Notes under the pieces: generated by a model
Database searches by the model: none
What the model saw: the letters and a program-made list of their open reading frames with translations, nothing else
Told to the model about the DNA's origin: nothing
Shown: positions 1 through 6,167 of the stretch, piece by piece
Layout: the number at the start of each line of letters is the position of its first letter
Numbering within the stretch: the first letter of the stretch is position 1
Assembly (NCBI GenBank): GCA_025350175.1
Contig: JANXYF010000084.1
Location: forward strand, 1-19,470
Direction of reading: 5' to 3'
DNA length: 19,470 nucleotides
Source: Nitrosopumilales archaeon
GTDB lineage: Archaea; Thermoproteota; Nitrososphaeria; Nitrososphaerales; Nitrosopumilaceae
Made by a program: the position numbers and the translations under genes

Positions 1-2
1 AT

Positions 3-188
3 TCTACTTTTGGAAACGACTTTAAACTAAATGTAAGAAATGATAAGGATAGTCAAAAAGTAACTTGCACATTTGGATCTAAAATGCTGGATTGTAACGA
101 GTACGCGGGTGTGACCATACTTGAAATTAGTATTGATGCAAGTAAGAGATTGAAAATATTATTGGACATGAACAAATTTCATCAGTAA
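3..188 (+). CDS. C-terminal end of an unrecognised protein (cut by window edge)
   Basis: An open frame enters from the left edge and runs 61 codons to a TAA at 186-188 with no in-frame stop, which is long for chance in DNA this AT-rich. The visible residues include two cysteines (in VTCTF and LDCNE) and a mixed, strand-like composition ending in DMNKFHQ. I do not recognise a family. The start lies outside the window, so length, domains and function cannot be judged. It could also be a chance open frame, but the even mix of hydrophobic and charged residues resembles real coding sequence. Confidence 0.5.
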   Translation, partial: STFGNDFKLNVRNDKDSQKVTCTFGSKMLDCNEYAGVTILEISIDASKRLKILLDMNKFHQ

Positions 189-414
189 TTGCATGATATC
201 TGGCTATTGTATGATGCTCTTCTTGTCTATGATTCTATATGTTTGAAAGATCTCCTACCCAGTGCCTATTATGTGATGAAATGACCTTACATTGCCACTT
301 AAATTCCAGAACGAGTTTTGGTTTGATAAAAGGAATTTGTTGTAGTATTTAGTTCTAGTTGGCTATCTGTTAACCTCTTTGATAGTTTATCTATCTGTCT
401 TATGTGGTAATCAC
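189..414. other. Gene-poor intergenic stretch
   Basis: No convincing gene lies here on either strand. A 37-codon ATG frame at 239-352 contains a CxxC followed by HCH, but it lacks a clear promoter and a recognisable fold (see rejected items). The right end holds the probable promoter of the small zinc-motif gene at 415: a TTTAT element at 386-390 flanked by GATAG and CTATC arms. The octamer CTATCTGT occurs at 363-370 and again at 391-398. No tRNA-like cloverleaf or TTCAA/TTCGA T-loop signature was seen. Confidence 0.5.
381..395 (+). promoter_or_regulatory. TATA-like element inside a short inverted repeat, upstream of the small zinc-motif gene
   Basis: GATAG (381-385) and CTATC (391-395) are inverted copies around TTTAT (386-390). 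The TTTAT is centred about 27 bases before the ATG at 415, the right distance for a leaderless archaeal transcript. A protein bound to the arms would block TBP access, so this could be a regulated promoter. The arms are short, so chance is possible. Confidence 0.35.
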
Positions 415-546
415 ATGAAAGCGAAATTTAAGACTACATGCTCTGAATGTAATGCTCCTATAAAATCTGGTGAAGAGATTGCAAAAAATCCTGCAGGTAA
501 ATGGGTTCATAAATACTGCACGCCAGGTTCTGAAGACTTACCATAG
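415..546 (+). CDS. Small zinc-motif protein, 43 residues
   Basis: An ATG frame of 43 codons ends at TAG (544-546). It encodes a compact basic protein with a CxxC (Cys9, Cys12) and, 19 residues later, an HxxC (His32, Cys35) preceded by Trp30. Four such ligands in CxxC-x19-HxxC order are typical of a single treble-clef or PARP-type zinc-binding knuckle, so it probably binds one zinc ion. Tiny one-finger proteins of this kind are common in Nitrososphaerota, where they may bind nucleic acid or partner proteins; that role is inference. A TATA-like TTTAT lies about 27 bases upstream, which supports the start, and a T-rich stretch (CTTTTTATG) follows the stop. No Shine-Dalgarno is visible. Confidence 0.65.
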   Translation: MKAKFKTTCSECNAPIKSGEEIAKNPAGKWVHKYCTPGSEDLP

Positions 547-616
547 CCTACTGCTAAATCGCTTTTTATGTTCAAACATGCCCTAACACATCTTCACATC
601 ATTAGATATGTACTCA

Positions 617-1111
617 TTATTTTGCCTTGATCTCTTCTGCGATTCTATGAGAATTTTCCTGGGGATCAAGTGTTGTATCTATAATGACGTGCTCAACTTT
701 TACAGGTTCATAGATTTTTTTCATTTTCTGATATACTTCTATAGTTGCATCTGAATAGTCGTCTTTACGAGATTTTAGACGTGAGAGAACAACCTCTTCT
801 GGACAAAAACATTCTATGATCTGAAATTGTCTGTCACTGAGTTGTAGTTTCTCTTTTATTTCCATTCTAGAGTCTTCTCTATTAAAAGTGGCATCAAGTA
901 TACAATTACATCTTACCTCATTAAGATATTTTGCCAAGATGATCATGATGTCGTAGACTAACTTCCGCTCAAATGGCGAATATGTAGGATTGGGAAATAA
1001 CTCCTTTCGAATTTTATCTGAAGATAAGATGATGGCATTAATCATGGGGGCTAAATTTTTTGCTAGAGTACTTTTTCCAACTCCTGGCAAACCACATATT
1101 ATTACTATCAA
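617..1111 (-). CDS. P-loop kinase, AAA_33 / predicted small-molecule or nucleic-acid kinase
   Basis: A 164-residue protein with a Walker A loop GLPGVGKST at residues 7-15 close to the N terminus, and a downstream ILDATF segment with following NRED/R residues that resembles the acidic motif of AAA_33 and polynucleotide-kinase-like families. The size fits one ATP-binding kinase domain and nothing else. Such proteins transfer phosphate from ATP to a small molecule, a tRNA or an RNA end; the substrate here cannot be told. It is probably cytosolic. The start is TTG at 1109-1111: an in-frame TAA sits immediately upstream, so no earlier start exists, and the next codons run straight into the P-loop strand. 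It has its own spacer from the ferritin gene and probably its own promoter (weak AAATTAAAG near 1130-1142). A zeta-toxin-like kinase is an alternative reading, but no antitoxin is seen. Confidence 0.72.
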   Translation of the reverse strand: MIVIICGLPGVGKSTLAKNLAPMINAIILSSDKIRKELFPNPTYSPFERKLVYDIMIILAKYLNEVRCNCILDATFNREDSRMEIKEKLQLSDRQFQIIECFCPEEVVLSRLKSRKDDYSDATIEVYQKMKKIYEPVKVEHVIIDTTLDPQENSHRIAEEIKAK

Positions 1112-1190
1112 TTATGATTATCGTGTCTTTAATTTGTTCATTGTTATTTATCTGATACTTTCATGAAAATCTGAACAATTGTGTGATATA

Positions 1191-1210
1191 ATAAAAAATT
1201 AAAAAAATTT
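1191..1210 (-). terminator. Oligo-T terminator after the DPSL ferritin gene
   Basis: Read on the minus strand, the bases just after the ferritin stop codon (1213-1215) are two long T runs, the complement of the A tracts at 1193-1198 and 1201-1207. Archaeal RNA polymerase terminates at such oligo-T tracts without needing a hairpin. This fits termination between the ferritin gene and the downstream kinase gene. Confidence 0.5.
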
Positions 1211-1212
1211 GT

Positions 1213-1788
1213 TTAACCCAAAGCTCTTGAATGCTTGTGGGTGTGAGGTCTCTCTCCAGGGAATTTTCTTCTCATGTGACCAGATGGTCTTGAATAAAGT
1301 AATTCCAAAAACCATGCTTCATGTTCTATTTCTTCTCTGAGGACATCTTTTGCAACATCGTATGTAGCTGGATCTTTTCCATGTGTCATAAGACACACTT
1401 TATTCCAATTTACAATGGCTCCTTGTTCAGCCTTTAGACATTTTTCTAAAATTGCCTTTGTATCAATTGGATTTGTTGGAAGTTGAAGAAATTCACAGCC
1501 TGACATCTTGATAAAATCTTGAGCGTCTATTGGTAATTTTCCACCAAGCTCATAGATTCTAGACAGACAAGACTCAAAATGGCTCAGGTCTTCCATTCTT
1601 GCATCCTCGATTACTCCTTTGAGTGCTTCTCCTTCCATTCCTACACAATGTGCTCTTAGATTCGTAAAGTAATAGTAAGCTGTAAACTCTACTGATGCAT
1701 TGTAGATTAGAGCCTTTAACAGCTCTTTTACATTAACACCGTTTTGTTCCAGAACTTTTACTCCTATCACATCAGGTTCTTTAGTCAT
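1213..1788 (-). CDS. Dps-like (DPSL) ferritin, iron storage / oxidative protection
   Basis: A 191-residue four-helix ferritin-like protein. Likely ferroxidase ligands are Glu34 (first helix), Glu66 or Asp67 with His70 (second helix), Glu121 (third helix) and Glu153-x-x-His156 (fourth helix). Cys98 and Cys117 lie just before and in the third helix, matching the paired cysteines that mark archaeal DPSL proteins and separate them from bacterial Dps and bacterioferritin. Members form 12-subunit cages that use peroxide to oxidise Fe(II), protecting DNA. An unusual tail after residue 170 is rich in His, Arg and Lys (His171, 182, 184, 186). The ATG at 1786-1788 lies about 25 bases after a TTATAT box (complement of 1811-1816), fitting a leaderless mRNA. 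The gene diverges from a MarR regulator, suggesting shared control. Confidence 0.85.
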   Translation of the reverse strand: MTKEPDVIGVKVLEQNGVNVKELLKALIYNASVEFTAYYYFTNLRAHCVGMEGEALKGVIEDARMEDLSHFESCLSRIYELGGKLPIDAQDFIKMSGCEFLQLPTNPIDTKAILEKCLKAEQGAIVNWNKVCLMTHGKDPATYDVAKDVLREEIEHEAWFLELLYSRPSGHMRRKFPGERPHTHKHSRALG

Positions 1789-1810
1789 AATGCGTACAAG
1801 TTTGCTAAAG

Positions 1811-1816
1811 ATATAA
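1811..1816 (-). promoter_or_regulatory. TATA box of the DPSL ferritin gene
   Basis: TTATAT on the minus strand is centred about 25 bases before the ATG at 1788, the spacing expected for a leaderless transcript. The divergent MarR TATA box lies about 30 bases to the right, so both promoters share a compact control region. Confidence 0.5.
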
Positions 1817-1842
1817 GCAAATCGCTAGTTTTTGAATGAAGA

Positions 1843-1880
1843 TTTATAATGATTAGTATACTAATGATTAGTACTCTAAG
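1843..1880 (+). promoter_or_regulatory. MarR promoter with two tandem operator palindromes
   Basis: A TATA element TTTATAAT (1843-1850) is followed at once by the perfect 14-base palindrome ATTAGTATACTAAT (1852-1865), then one base, then the related ATTAGTACTCTAAG (1867-1880). Both contain TTAG-N4-CTAA and their centres are 15 bases apart. Transcription should begin near 1873, inside the second copy, so a bound repressor would sit between TATA and start. MarR proteins bind such inverted repeats as dimers and commonly control their own operon. The ferritin promoter begins only about 40 bases to the left, so it may respond too. Confidence 0.65.
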
Positions 1881-1881
1881 T

Positions 1882-2373
1882 ATGACAAAATATGATTTCG
1901 AAAATAGTGTGGGGTTTATTGTAAATAATACTGCAAAATTATTTCAGAGATCCCTTGATATTGAGCTTAGAAGAAATGCTGGGGTTACTCTTAGTCAATG
2001 GCGTGTAGTTGGGGCTCTTGTATTACAACCTGGTCTAACGCAAAAAGAGATTGCTGACAAGATGGGAATTGAAGGTGCAACATTAGTTCCGGTGATTGAT
2101 AAAATGGAAAAGGATGGACTATTAAAAAGAAAACCAGATCTAACTGATAGGCGAGCAAATAGAATCTATCTTACATCAAAAGCTGATTCACTATGGGCTT
2201 CCATGACTGAATGTGCTCTAAAAATAAGAAGATCTTCTACTAAAAATATTTCAGATGATGATATCAAGTTAACTCTTGATACCCTTCGAAAAATATCAAA
2301 AAATTTAGCAACATCATTTGAGTTGGAAAAATCAGTTTCATTTGTAAAAGGAAACAAAAGGATCACGAACTAA
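1882..2373 (+). CDS. MarR-family transcriptional regulator
   Basis: A 163-residue winged-helix regulator. The domain spans about residues 38-100: helices in LSQWRVVGAL and LTQKEIADKMG, a recognition helix around 63-77 (IEGATLVPVIDKMEKDGL), and a wing with the hallmark D89-R90...R94 followed by IYLT. Flanking helices would form the dimer interface. I chose the ATG at 1882. An in-frame ATG at 1849 would add 11 residues, but it overlaps the TATA box and would put both operator palindromes inside the coding sequence. The transporter gene begins on the base after the stop (TAA then ATG), so the pair is an operon. MarR regulators next to efflux pumps usually sense a drug, phenolic or oxidant and release repression. 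The ligand is unknown. Confidence 0.88.
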   Translation: MTKYDFENSVGFIVNNTAKLFQRSLDIELRRNAGVTLSQWRVVGALVLQPGLTQKEIADKMGIEGATLVPVIDKMEKDGLLKRKPDLTDRRANRIYLTSKADSLWASMTECALKIRRSSTKNISDDDIKLTLDTLRKISKNLATSFELEKSVSFVKGNKRITN

Positions 2374-3855
2374 ATGACAATGTCAAAATCAAATAATGGA
2401 GATATTCCAGAAAAAATTTCTGCCTCTGCCTGGAAGACTCTGGCAATTCTAAGTTTGATTGCCACCATGGTGATGTATGCTGAAACCATGTTGATTCCAG
2501 CAATTCCAGATTTAATCAAAGATTTTCATATATCTTACGGTATGTCATCATGGATTCTTACCACTTATCTAATAGCTGGAGCAATCATGACTCCTATCAC
2601 TGGTAAACTTTCTGATATCTATGGAAGAAAAAAAGTTCTTTTGATAATAATGGCAATATACGTACTCGGAGTATCATTAGGAGGATTTGTCACAAATATC
2701 TATGAAATGCTTCTAGTACGTATCATCCAGGGCATAGGTATGTCCATGTTCCCTATTGCATTTGGTATAATTAGAGAACTATTTCCACGAAACAAAATAG
2801 CTATTGGCCAAGGTATAATCACCTCAATGTTTGCCACAGGAGCCGTGATTGGTCTAGTTTCTGGTGGCCATCTAATACAAAATTATGGCTGGCAATCGAC
2901 TTTTTACTCTATAATTCCTATATCGATTGCATTACTTGTAATTATTGCACGTTTCATACATGTAAAAGAGTCTCATTTACAAACTGATGGAAAAATTGGT
3001 GCGGGTGATAATAATTCTAGAAATAAAATAGATATTCAAGGAGCAATTACCTTGACCATTTCTATTAGTGCATTTTTGATGGCATTGACCATGGTCGAAA
3101 ATGGTGATGATTCTAATTCATTTGCTATGGTAGGTCTTGTTGCTATTGGAATTATTTACCTGATATTGTTTGCAATTATTGAAAAAAGATCTAGCTCGCC
3201 ACTTGTTAGTATGAAAATATTGGCAAACAAAACAATTCTGCCTGCAAACATAATGATAATGATTGTAGGTATGTCCATGTTCATGGTATTTCAGACAATC
3301 CCTGTACTTGTTAGAAGTCCATCCCCACTAGGATTTGGTGAAGATCCGCTAATGACTAGTAATGTGCAACTTCCATTTGCAATTGTTTTATTGATCTTTG
3401 GACCGACATCTGGTTTCATTGTATCTAAACTTGGTTCAACAAAACCCATCATTTTGGGAACTATTATAAGTGCAATTGGATTTGTAAGTCTTTACACTTA
3501 CCATTCTTCAGAATTTCTAGTTTCAGTAAATCTCATAATATTATCCACAGGTCTTTCATTGACAAATGTTGGAGCAATGAATGTGATTATGCTGACTTCT
3601 CCTAGAAAAGATATTGGAGTATCACTTGGAATGAGTACGCTTATTCGAATTATTGGAGCATCTGTTGGTCCTGCCATGGCTGGAATGTATATGCAAACAC
3701 ACAAGACCGCAATAACAGGAATTATTGGCACCTTTCCTACAGCTGAATCATATGATCTCATATTTTTTACTGCGGCAATAATTTCATGTGTCTCAATAGG
3801 TCTTGCATTTGCTCTTCGAAGACAACTTGTTAAATTTCCTATTCCTGAAAATTAA
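2374..3855 (+). CDS. MFS multidrug efflux transporter, DHA2-like
   Basis: A 493-residue integral membrane protein with about 14 hydrophobic segments, the size and number expected of the drug:H+ antiporter-2 family. The MFS motif A appears after the second helix as GKLSDIYGRKKV, and LVRIIQGIGMSMF in the fourth helix carries the usual Arg and Gly-rich pattern. A hydrophilic loop near residues 200-220 marks the middle. It should export hydrophobic or cationic compounds using the proton gradient. The first ATG abuts the MarR stop with no gap and in the same frame; a second ATG two codons later (2380) is an equally good start. Expression should follow the MarR operon promoter. A 17-base exact repeat encodes GMSMF in two different helices. 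It converges with the following flavoprotein gene across 24 bases. Confidence 0.88.
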   Translation: MTMSKSNNGDIPEKISASAWKTLAILSLIATMVMYAETMLIPAIPDLIKDFHISYGMSSWILTTYLIAGAIMTPITGKLSDIYGRKKVLLIIMAIYVLGVSLGGFVTNIYEMLLVRIIQGIGMSMFPIAFGIIRELFPRNKIAIGQGIITSMFATGAVIGLVSGGHLIQNYGWQSTFYSIIPISIALLVIIARFIHVKESHLQTDGKIGAGDNNSRNKIDIQGAITLTISISAFLMALTMVENGDDSNSFAMVGLVAIGIIYLILFAIIEKRSSSPLVSMKILANKTILPANIMIMIVGMSMFMVFQTIPVLVRSPSPLGFGEDPLMTSNVQLPFAIVLLIFGPTSGFIVSKLGSTKPIILGTIISAIGFVSLYTYHSSEFLVSVNLIILSTGLSLTNVGAMNVIMLTSPRKDIGVSLGMSTLIRIIGASVGPAMAGMYMQTHKTAITGIIGTFPTAESYDLIFFTAAIISCVSIGLAFALRRQLVKFPIPEN

Positions 3856-3879
3856 TCTAACATTTGCTGTGTGTAGTAT

Positions 3880-4854
3880 CTAGTAATGAAATACTGTGTC
3901 GCCTATGGTCTTCTTCCAGTCTGCCCGAATTCCTGGTCTTCCCTTGAGTTTTTCAACGTAATTGAAGGCTGATAATCCCGCATTGGCACCACCAGAACAT
4001 GCTGCCACAATTTGCTTGTAAGGAATACTTGATGCATCACCTGCCGCAAATATGGCTGGATGGGAAGTCTTTCCATCACTTGAAACTTCGATTTCACTTT
4101 TGGTATTAATTTTTACTAGATGTTTTATAAAATCAAGATTTATCTTTGAACCCATCTCGATAAAAAGTCCGTCAATGTTGACAACCTTTTCAACTCCAGA
4201 ATTGTCTACGATTGTAATTGACTGAAGATTGTTTCCACCAGTTATTGCTTTGACAGAGGATTGCGGAACAAGCTCTATGTTTTCTTTCTTTTCAATTGCC
4301 GCAATCATTTCTTTATCTCCTCCGAGTGCACCTCCTTTGTAAATCATGTATATTTTTGATGCCATTCTTGAAAGTAAAATGCCTGATTCTAAAAGATAAG
4401 CTCCCACCCCAATCACTGCAGTTGTTTTACCTTGATAAAATGGCGCATCGCATTTTGTACAATAGTGTATCCCCTTATTCATAAATGTGGATTCATTTTC
4501 AATACCTAGATTATTTGGAACTTTTCCTGGTGCCACAACTATTGATTTTGCTGTGTATTCAGAACGAGTTGTTTTGATTTTAATTCCTGTTTCTATCTCA
4601 TCTACTCTTTCAACTGTATCGTAAATCATCTCGCCTCCAAACATTAGGAATTGATTCTCAAGGGTTTTTGCAAGTAATGGTCCACTTGACATTATGGTTC
4701 CTGGATAATTTTCAAGTTTAGGAATTAGATTTAGCTGCCCTCCCAAATCCTTTGAGATTAAAAGAACAGAAACCTTCTGTCTTGCTATGAATATTCCTGC
4801 AGATAATCCAGCAGGTCCCCCTCCAACTATGATGATTTCATATTCTTGAGACAA
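3880..4854 (-). CDS. Thioredoxin-reductase-like FAD flavoprotein
   Basis: A 324-residue low-molecular-weight thioredoxin reductase relative. FAD binding is shown by GGGPAG (11-16) and by the C-terminal ...AAGDA...QIVAACSGGANAG motif (about 270-293). The redox pair is Cys132-Thr-Lys-Cys135. The second Rossmann motif is GVGAYLLE (149-156), but the HRRxxxRA signature that grips the NADPH 2'-phosphate is absent; the matching place reads MIYKGGALGGD. The enzyme may use NADH or another donor, as in the Thermoplasma acidophilum enzyme that does not accept NAD(P)H. The start is TTG (4852-4854): an in-frame TAA lies two codons upstream, so nothing earlier is possible. It begins one base after the stop of the Lrp-domain gene, so the two are translationally coupled. 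Confidence 0.87.
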   Translation of the reverse strand: MSQEYEIIIVGGGPAGLSAGIFIARQKVSVLLISKDLGGQLNLIPKLENYPGTIMSSGPLLAKTLENQFLMFGGEMIYDTVERVDEIETGIKIKTTRSEYTAKSIVVAPGKVPNNLGIENESTFMNKGIHYCTKCDAPFYQGKTTAVIGVGAYLLESGILLSRMASKIYMIYKGGALGGDKEMIAAIEKKENIELVPQSSVKAITGGNNLQSITIVDNSGVEKVVNIDGLFIEMGSKINLDFIKHLVKINTKSEIEVSSDGKTSHPAIFAAGDASSIPYKQIVAACSGGANAGLSAFNYVEKLKGRPGIRADWKKTIGDTVFHY

Positions 4855-4855
4855 T

Positions 4856-5086
4856 TTAGTTTACGGAAATAAGTGAGGTGATGTTGTTTATTCCGTCAAT
4901 TTTATGTAAATCTACATCAATTGCAGCCTTGATATCTTGCATATTGTCTGACTGTATGATTATCAAAATATCATAAATTCCATAAACTGTCTTTACTTCT
5001 TTTACTATTGGGATTTTTTTTGCGGTTGCGATTATGTTTTGTTGTTGTTTATAATCGACATTTAATAAGACAAAAGCCTCATTCAC
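4856..5086 (-). CDS. Stand-alone Lrp/AsnC ligand-binding domain protein, 76 residues
   Basis: A 76-residue protein that is only the C-terminal ligand-binding (RAM) domain of Lrp/AsnC regulators, with no DNA-binding helix-turn-helix. The signature VYGIYDILIIIQSDN matches the beta-alpha-beta core, and the paralogue at 10954-11187 has the same layout (VYGVYDVLMVIESDS). Such domains assemble into dimers and octamers and bind amino acids or similar effectors at subunit interfaces. They may mix with full-length Lrp proteins or act as sensors for a neighbouring enzyme. The start is GTG (5084-5086). The thioredoxin-reductase-like gene follows after one base, implying joint expression and perhaps joint function. 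A weak TATA-like TTAAGATAT lies about 25 bases upstream. Confidence 0.82.
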   Translation of the reverse strand: MNEAFVLLNVDYKQQQNIIATAKKIPIVKEVKTVYGIYDILIIIQSDNMQDIKAAIDVDLHKIDGINNITSLISVN

Positions 5087-5143
5087 GAGTCAGTATATAG
5101 TTCATATCTTAAAAGGATGTCTAATGTCAATACTTTTCTAAAA

Positions 5144-5920
5144 CTATGTTTCACTTGAGATATTTTTTTCATTAATTTTATTCTTTAGTACCTCGATCTC
5201 TTTTTTTGCCGTTTCGTATTCCTCTTTTGTTCTTGCAAGAGCCACTTTTATTATCTCTAATTCTTTTCTGGTATCTTCGTATTTTGCATTAATTGATGCA
5301 GCAACAGCTCCTGCAGCCTCGACAATTTTCCTTGTATTGTCACCTCTTCCTACTGTGGCAAGCTCTGTTTCTATGAATTCTAACTCTTTCTTTGATAGTA
5401 TGATCTCCTTTTTCTTCATTTCACTGGAAGATGAAATTTTCTCATATTCTTCTCTTGTAGATATTACCTTGGATCTCAATTCTTCCAACTCTGAAGCAAC
5501 AGACTCTTTTTCAGAATTTATTTTTGATAATTCATACTGTGCTTCACTAATTTGCCGCTTTATTCGTTCTACGTCATTTTGTACATATTGTGATTTTGTT
5601 AATTCTAATTCTTCTTTTGAAACTTTTATTTGGTTTGATATTGAATCTCGTTCTGTTTTTATTGAATGAATTTCATTTCTTGCATCTTCTACTTCCTCTC
5701 TTGCTGTCTTAAGTTCTAGAGTAACAGCGTCAAGTTCAGTCTTTGCTTTTTCTAATTCCTGAGAATAGGCTCCTAACATTACTGCTGCATCTTGAATATC
5801 TTTTTTTAGATCAATAATTTCTTCCTGTGAAGTCTCATCTTCAACAGGCTTCTCTTTCTTCTTATCCAAACTGTACTGAAATTTCTCTGAATCCTTTTTT
5901 GTACGTCCAAAAAGTCTCAT
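5144..5920 (-). CDS. Long coiled-coil protein of unknown function
   Basis: A 258-residue, highly charged protein. It begins with a short basic-hydrophobic segment (MRLFGRTKK), which could touch the membrane or a partner, then a disordered acidic/basic linker to about residue 35. From about 36 to 190 it is an almost unbroken Lys/Glu-rich coiled coil with hydrophobic heptad positions. A break near 194-215 (VGRGDNTRKIVEAAGAVAAS) with Ala-rich helix interrupts it before a final coil of about 40 residues. There are no cysteines, signal peptide or membrane helix. I recognise no enzyme domain. SMC-like length is ruled out by the absence of ATPase motifs. A structural, cell-division or scaffold role is possible but unproven. 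ATG start at 5918-5920. Confidence 0.7.
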   Translation of the reverse strand: MRLFGRTKKDSEKFQYSLDKKKEKPVEDETSQEEIIDLKKDIQDAAVMLGAYSQELEKAKTELDAVTLELKTAREEVEDARNEIHSIKTERDSISNQIKVSKEELELTKSQYVQNDVERIKRQISEAQYELSKINSEKESVASELEELRSKVISTREEYEKISSSSEMKKKEIILSKKELEFIETELATVGRGDNTRKIVEAAGAVAASINAKYEDTRKELEIIKVALARTKEEYETAKKEIEVLKNKINEKNISSET

Positions 5921-5975
5921 CTAAAGAACATTGGTTTAAGGTAAGAAAAGTATTGCTTTTGGGCCGTGCTTGGAA

Positions 5976-6164
5976 TTATTTTCTTTTTTTAAAAAAAGCA
6001 ATGTAAAAGCCAATTCCGCCAAGCACAAAGCCTAGAACTATGATTGCCAAACCTCCTATGAGATCTTGCTTGTAGTATCTTGGGGCAAAGAAGAAAATCA
6101 AAATTCCTATTGCAATTAGTATTACTCCTGAACCCTTGGGTCTGTTGTGTTCGCTATGTGCCAT
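5976..6164 (-). CDS. Small two-helix membrane protein, 62 residues
   Basis: A 62-residue protein with a polar N terminus (MAHSEHNRPK), a first hydrophobic helix at about 12-28, a short basic loop (PRYYKQD), a second Gly-rich helix at about 34-57, and a KKRK tail. The positive-inside rule is ambiguous because loop and tail are both basic. No known domain is seen. The ATG lies three bases after the lysS stop codon, so it is probably the last gene of the elp3-lysS transcript, although a link to tRNA biology is not implied. The high density of Gly-x3-Gly in the second helix suggests self-association. Confidence 0.65.
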   Translation of the reverse strand: MAHSEHNRPKGSGVILIAIGILIFFFAPRYYKQDLIGGLAIIVLGFVLGGIGFYIAFFKKRK

Positions 6165-6167
6165 GTC

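Noticed and set aside
239..352. A 37-codon ATG frame with Cys9, Cys12 and an HCH cluster, possible second tiny zinc protein
   Set aside because: Ligand spacing fits no known finger, the C-terminal half looks random, and no TATA-like element sits at the leaderless distance; it would need homologues to be believed.
617..1111. Zeta-toxin reading of the P-loop kinase
   Set aside because: No small antitoxin gene is adjacent and the ILDATF pattern suits the general AAA_33 kinase family equally well.
1159..1168. Perfect 10-base palindrome TTTCATGAAA, with ACAATTGT close by at 1175-1182
   Set aside because: Both lie over 45 bases upstream of the kinase start, beyond its likely TATA box, and short AT-rich palindromes are common by chance here.
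1849..1881. Upstream in-frame ATG giving an 11-residue longer MarR protein
   Set aside because: It overlaps the TATA box and would place both operator palindromes in coding sequence; no TATA box sits at the right distance before it.
5337..5669. 110-codon plus-strand frame inside the coiled-coil gene
   Set aside because: Ser/Phe-rich sequence is what the complement of a Lys/Glu coiled coil gives; no independent coding signal.
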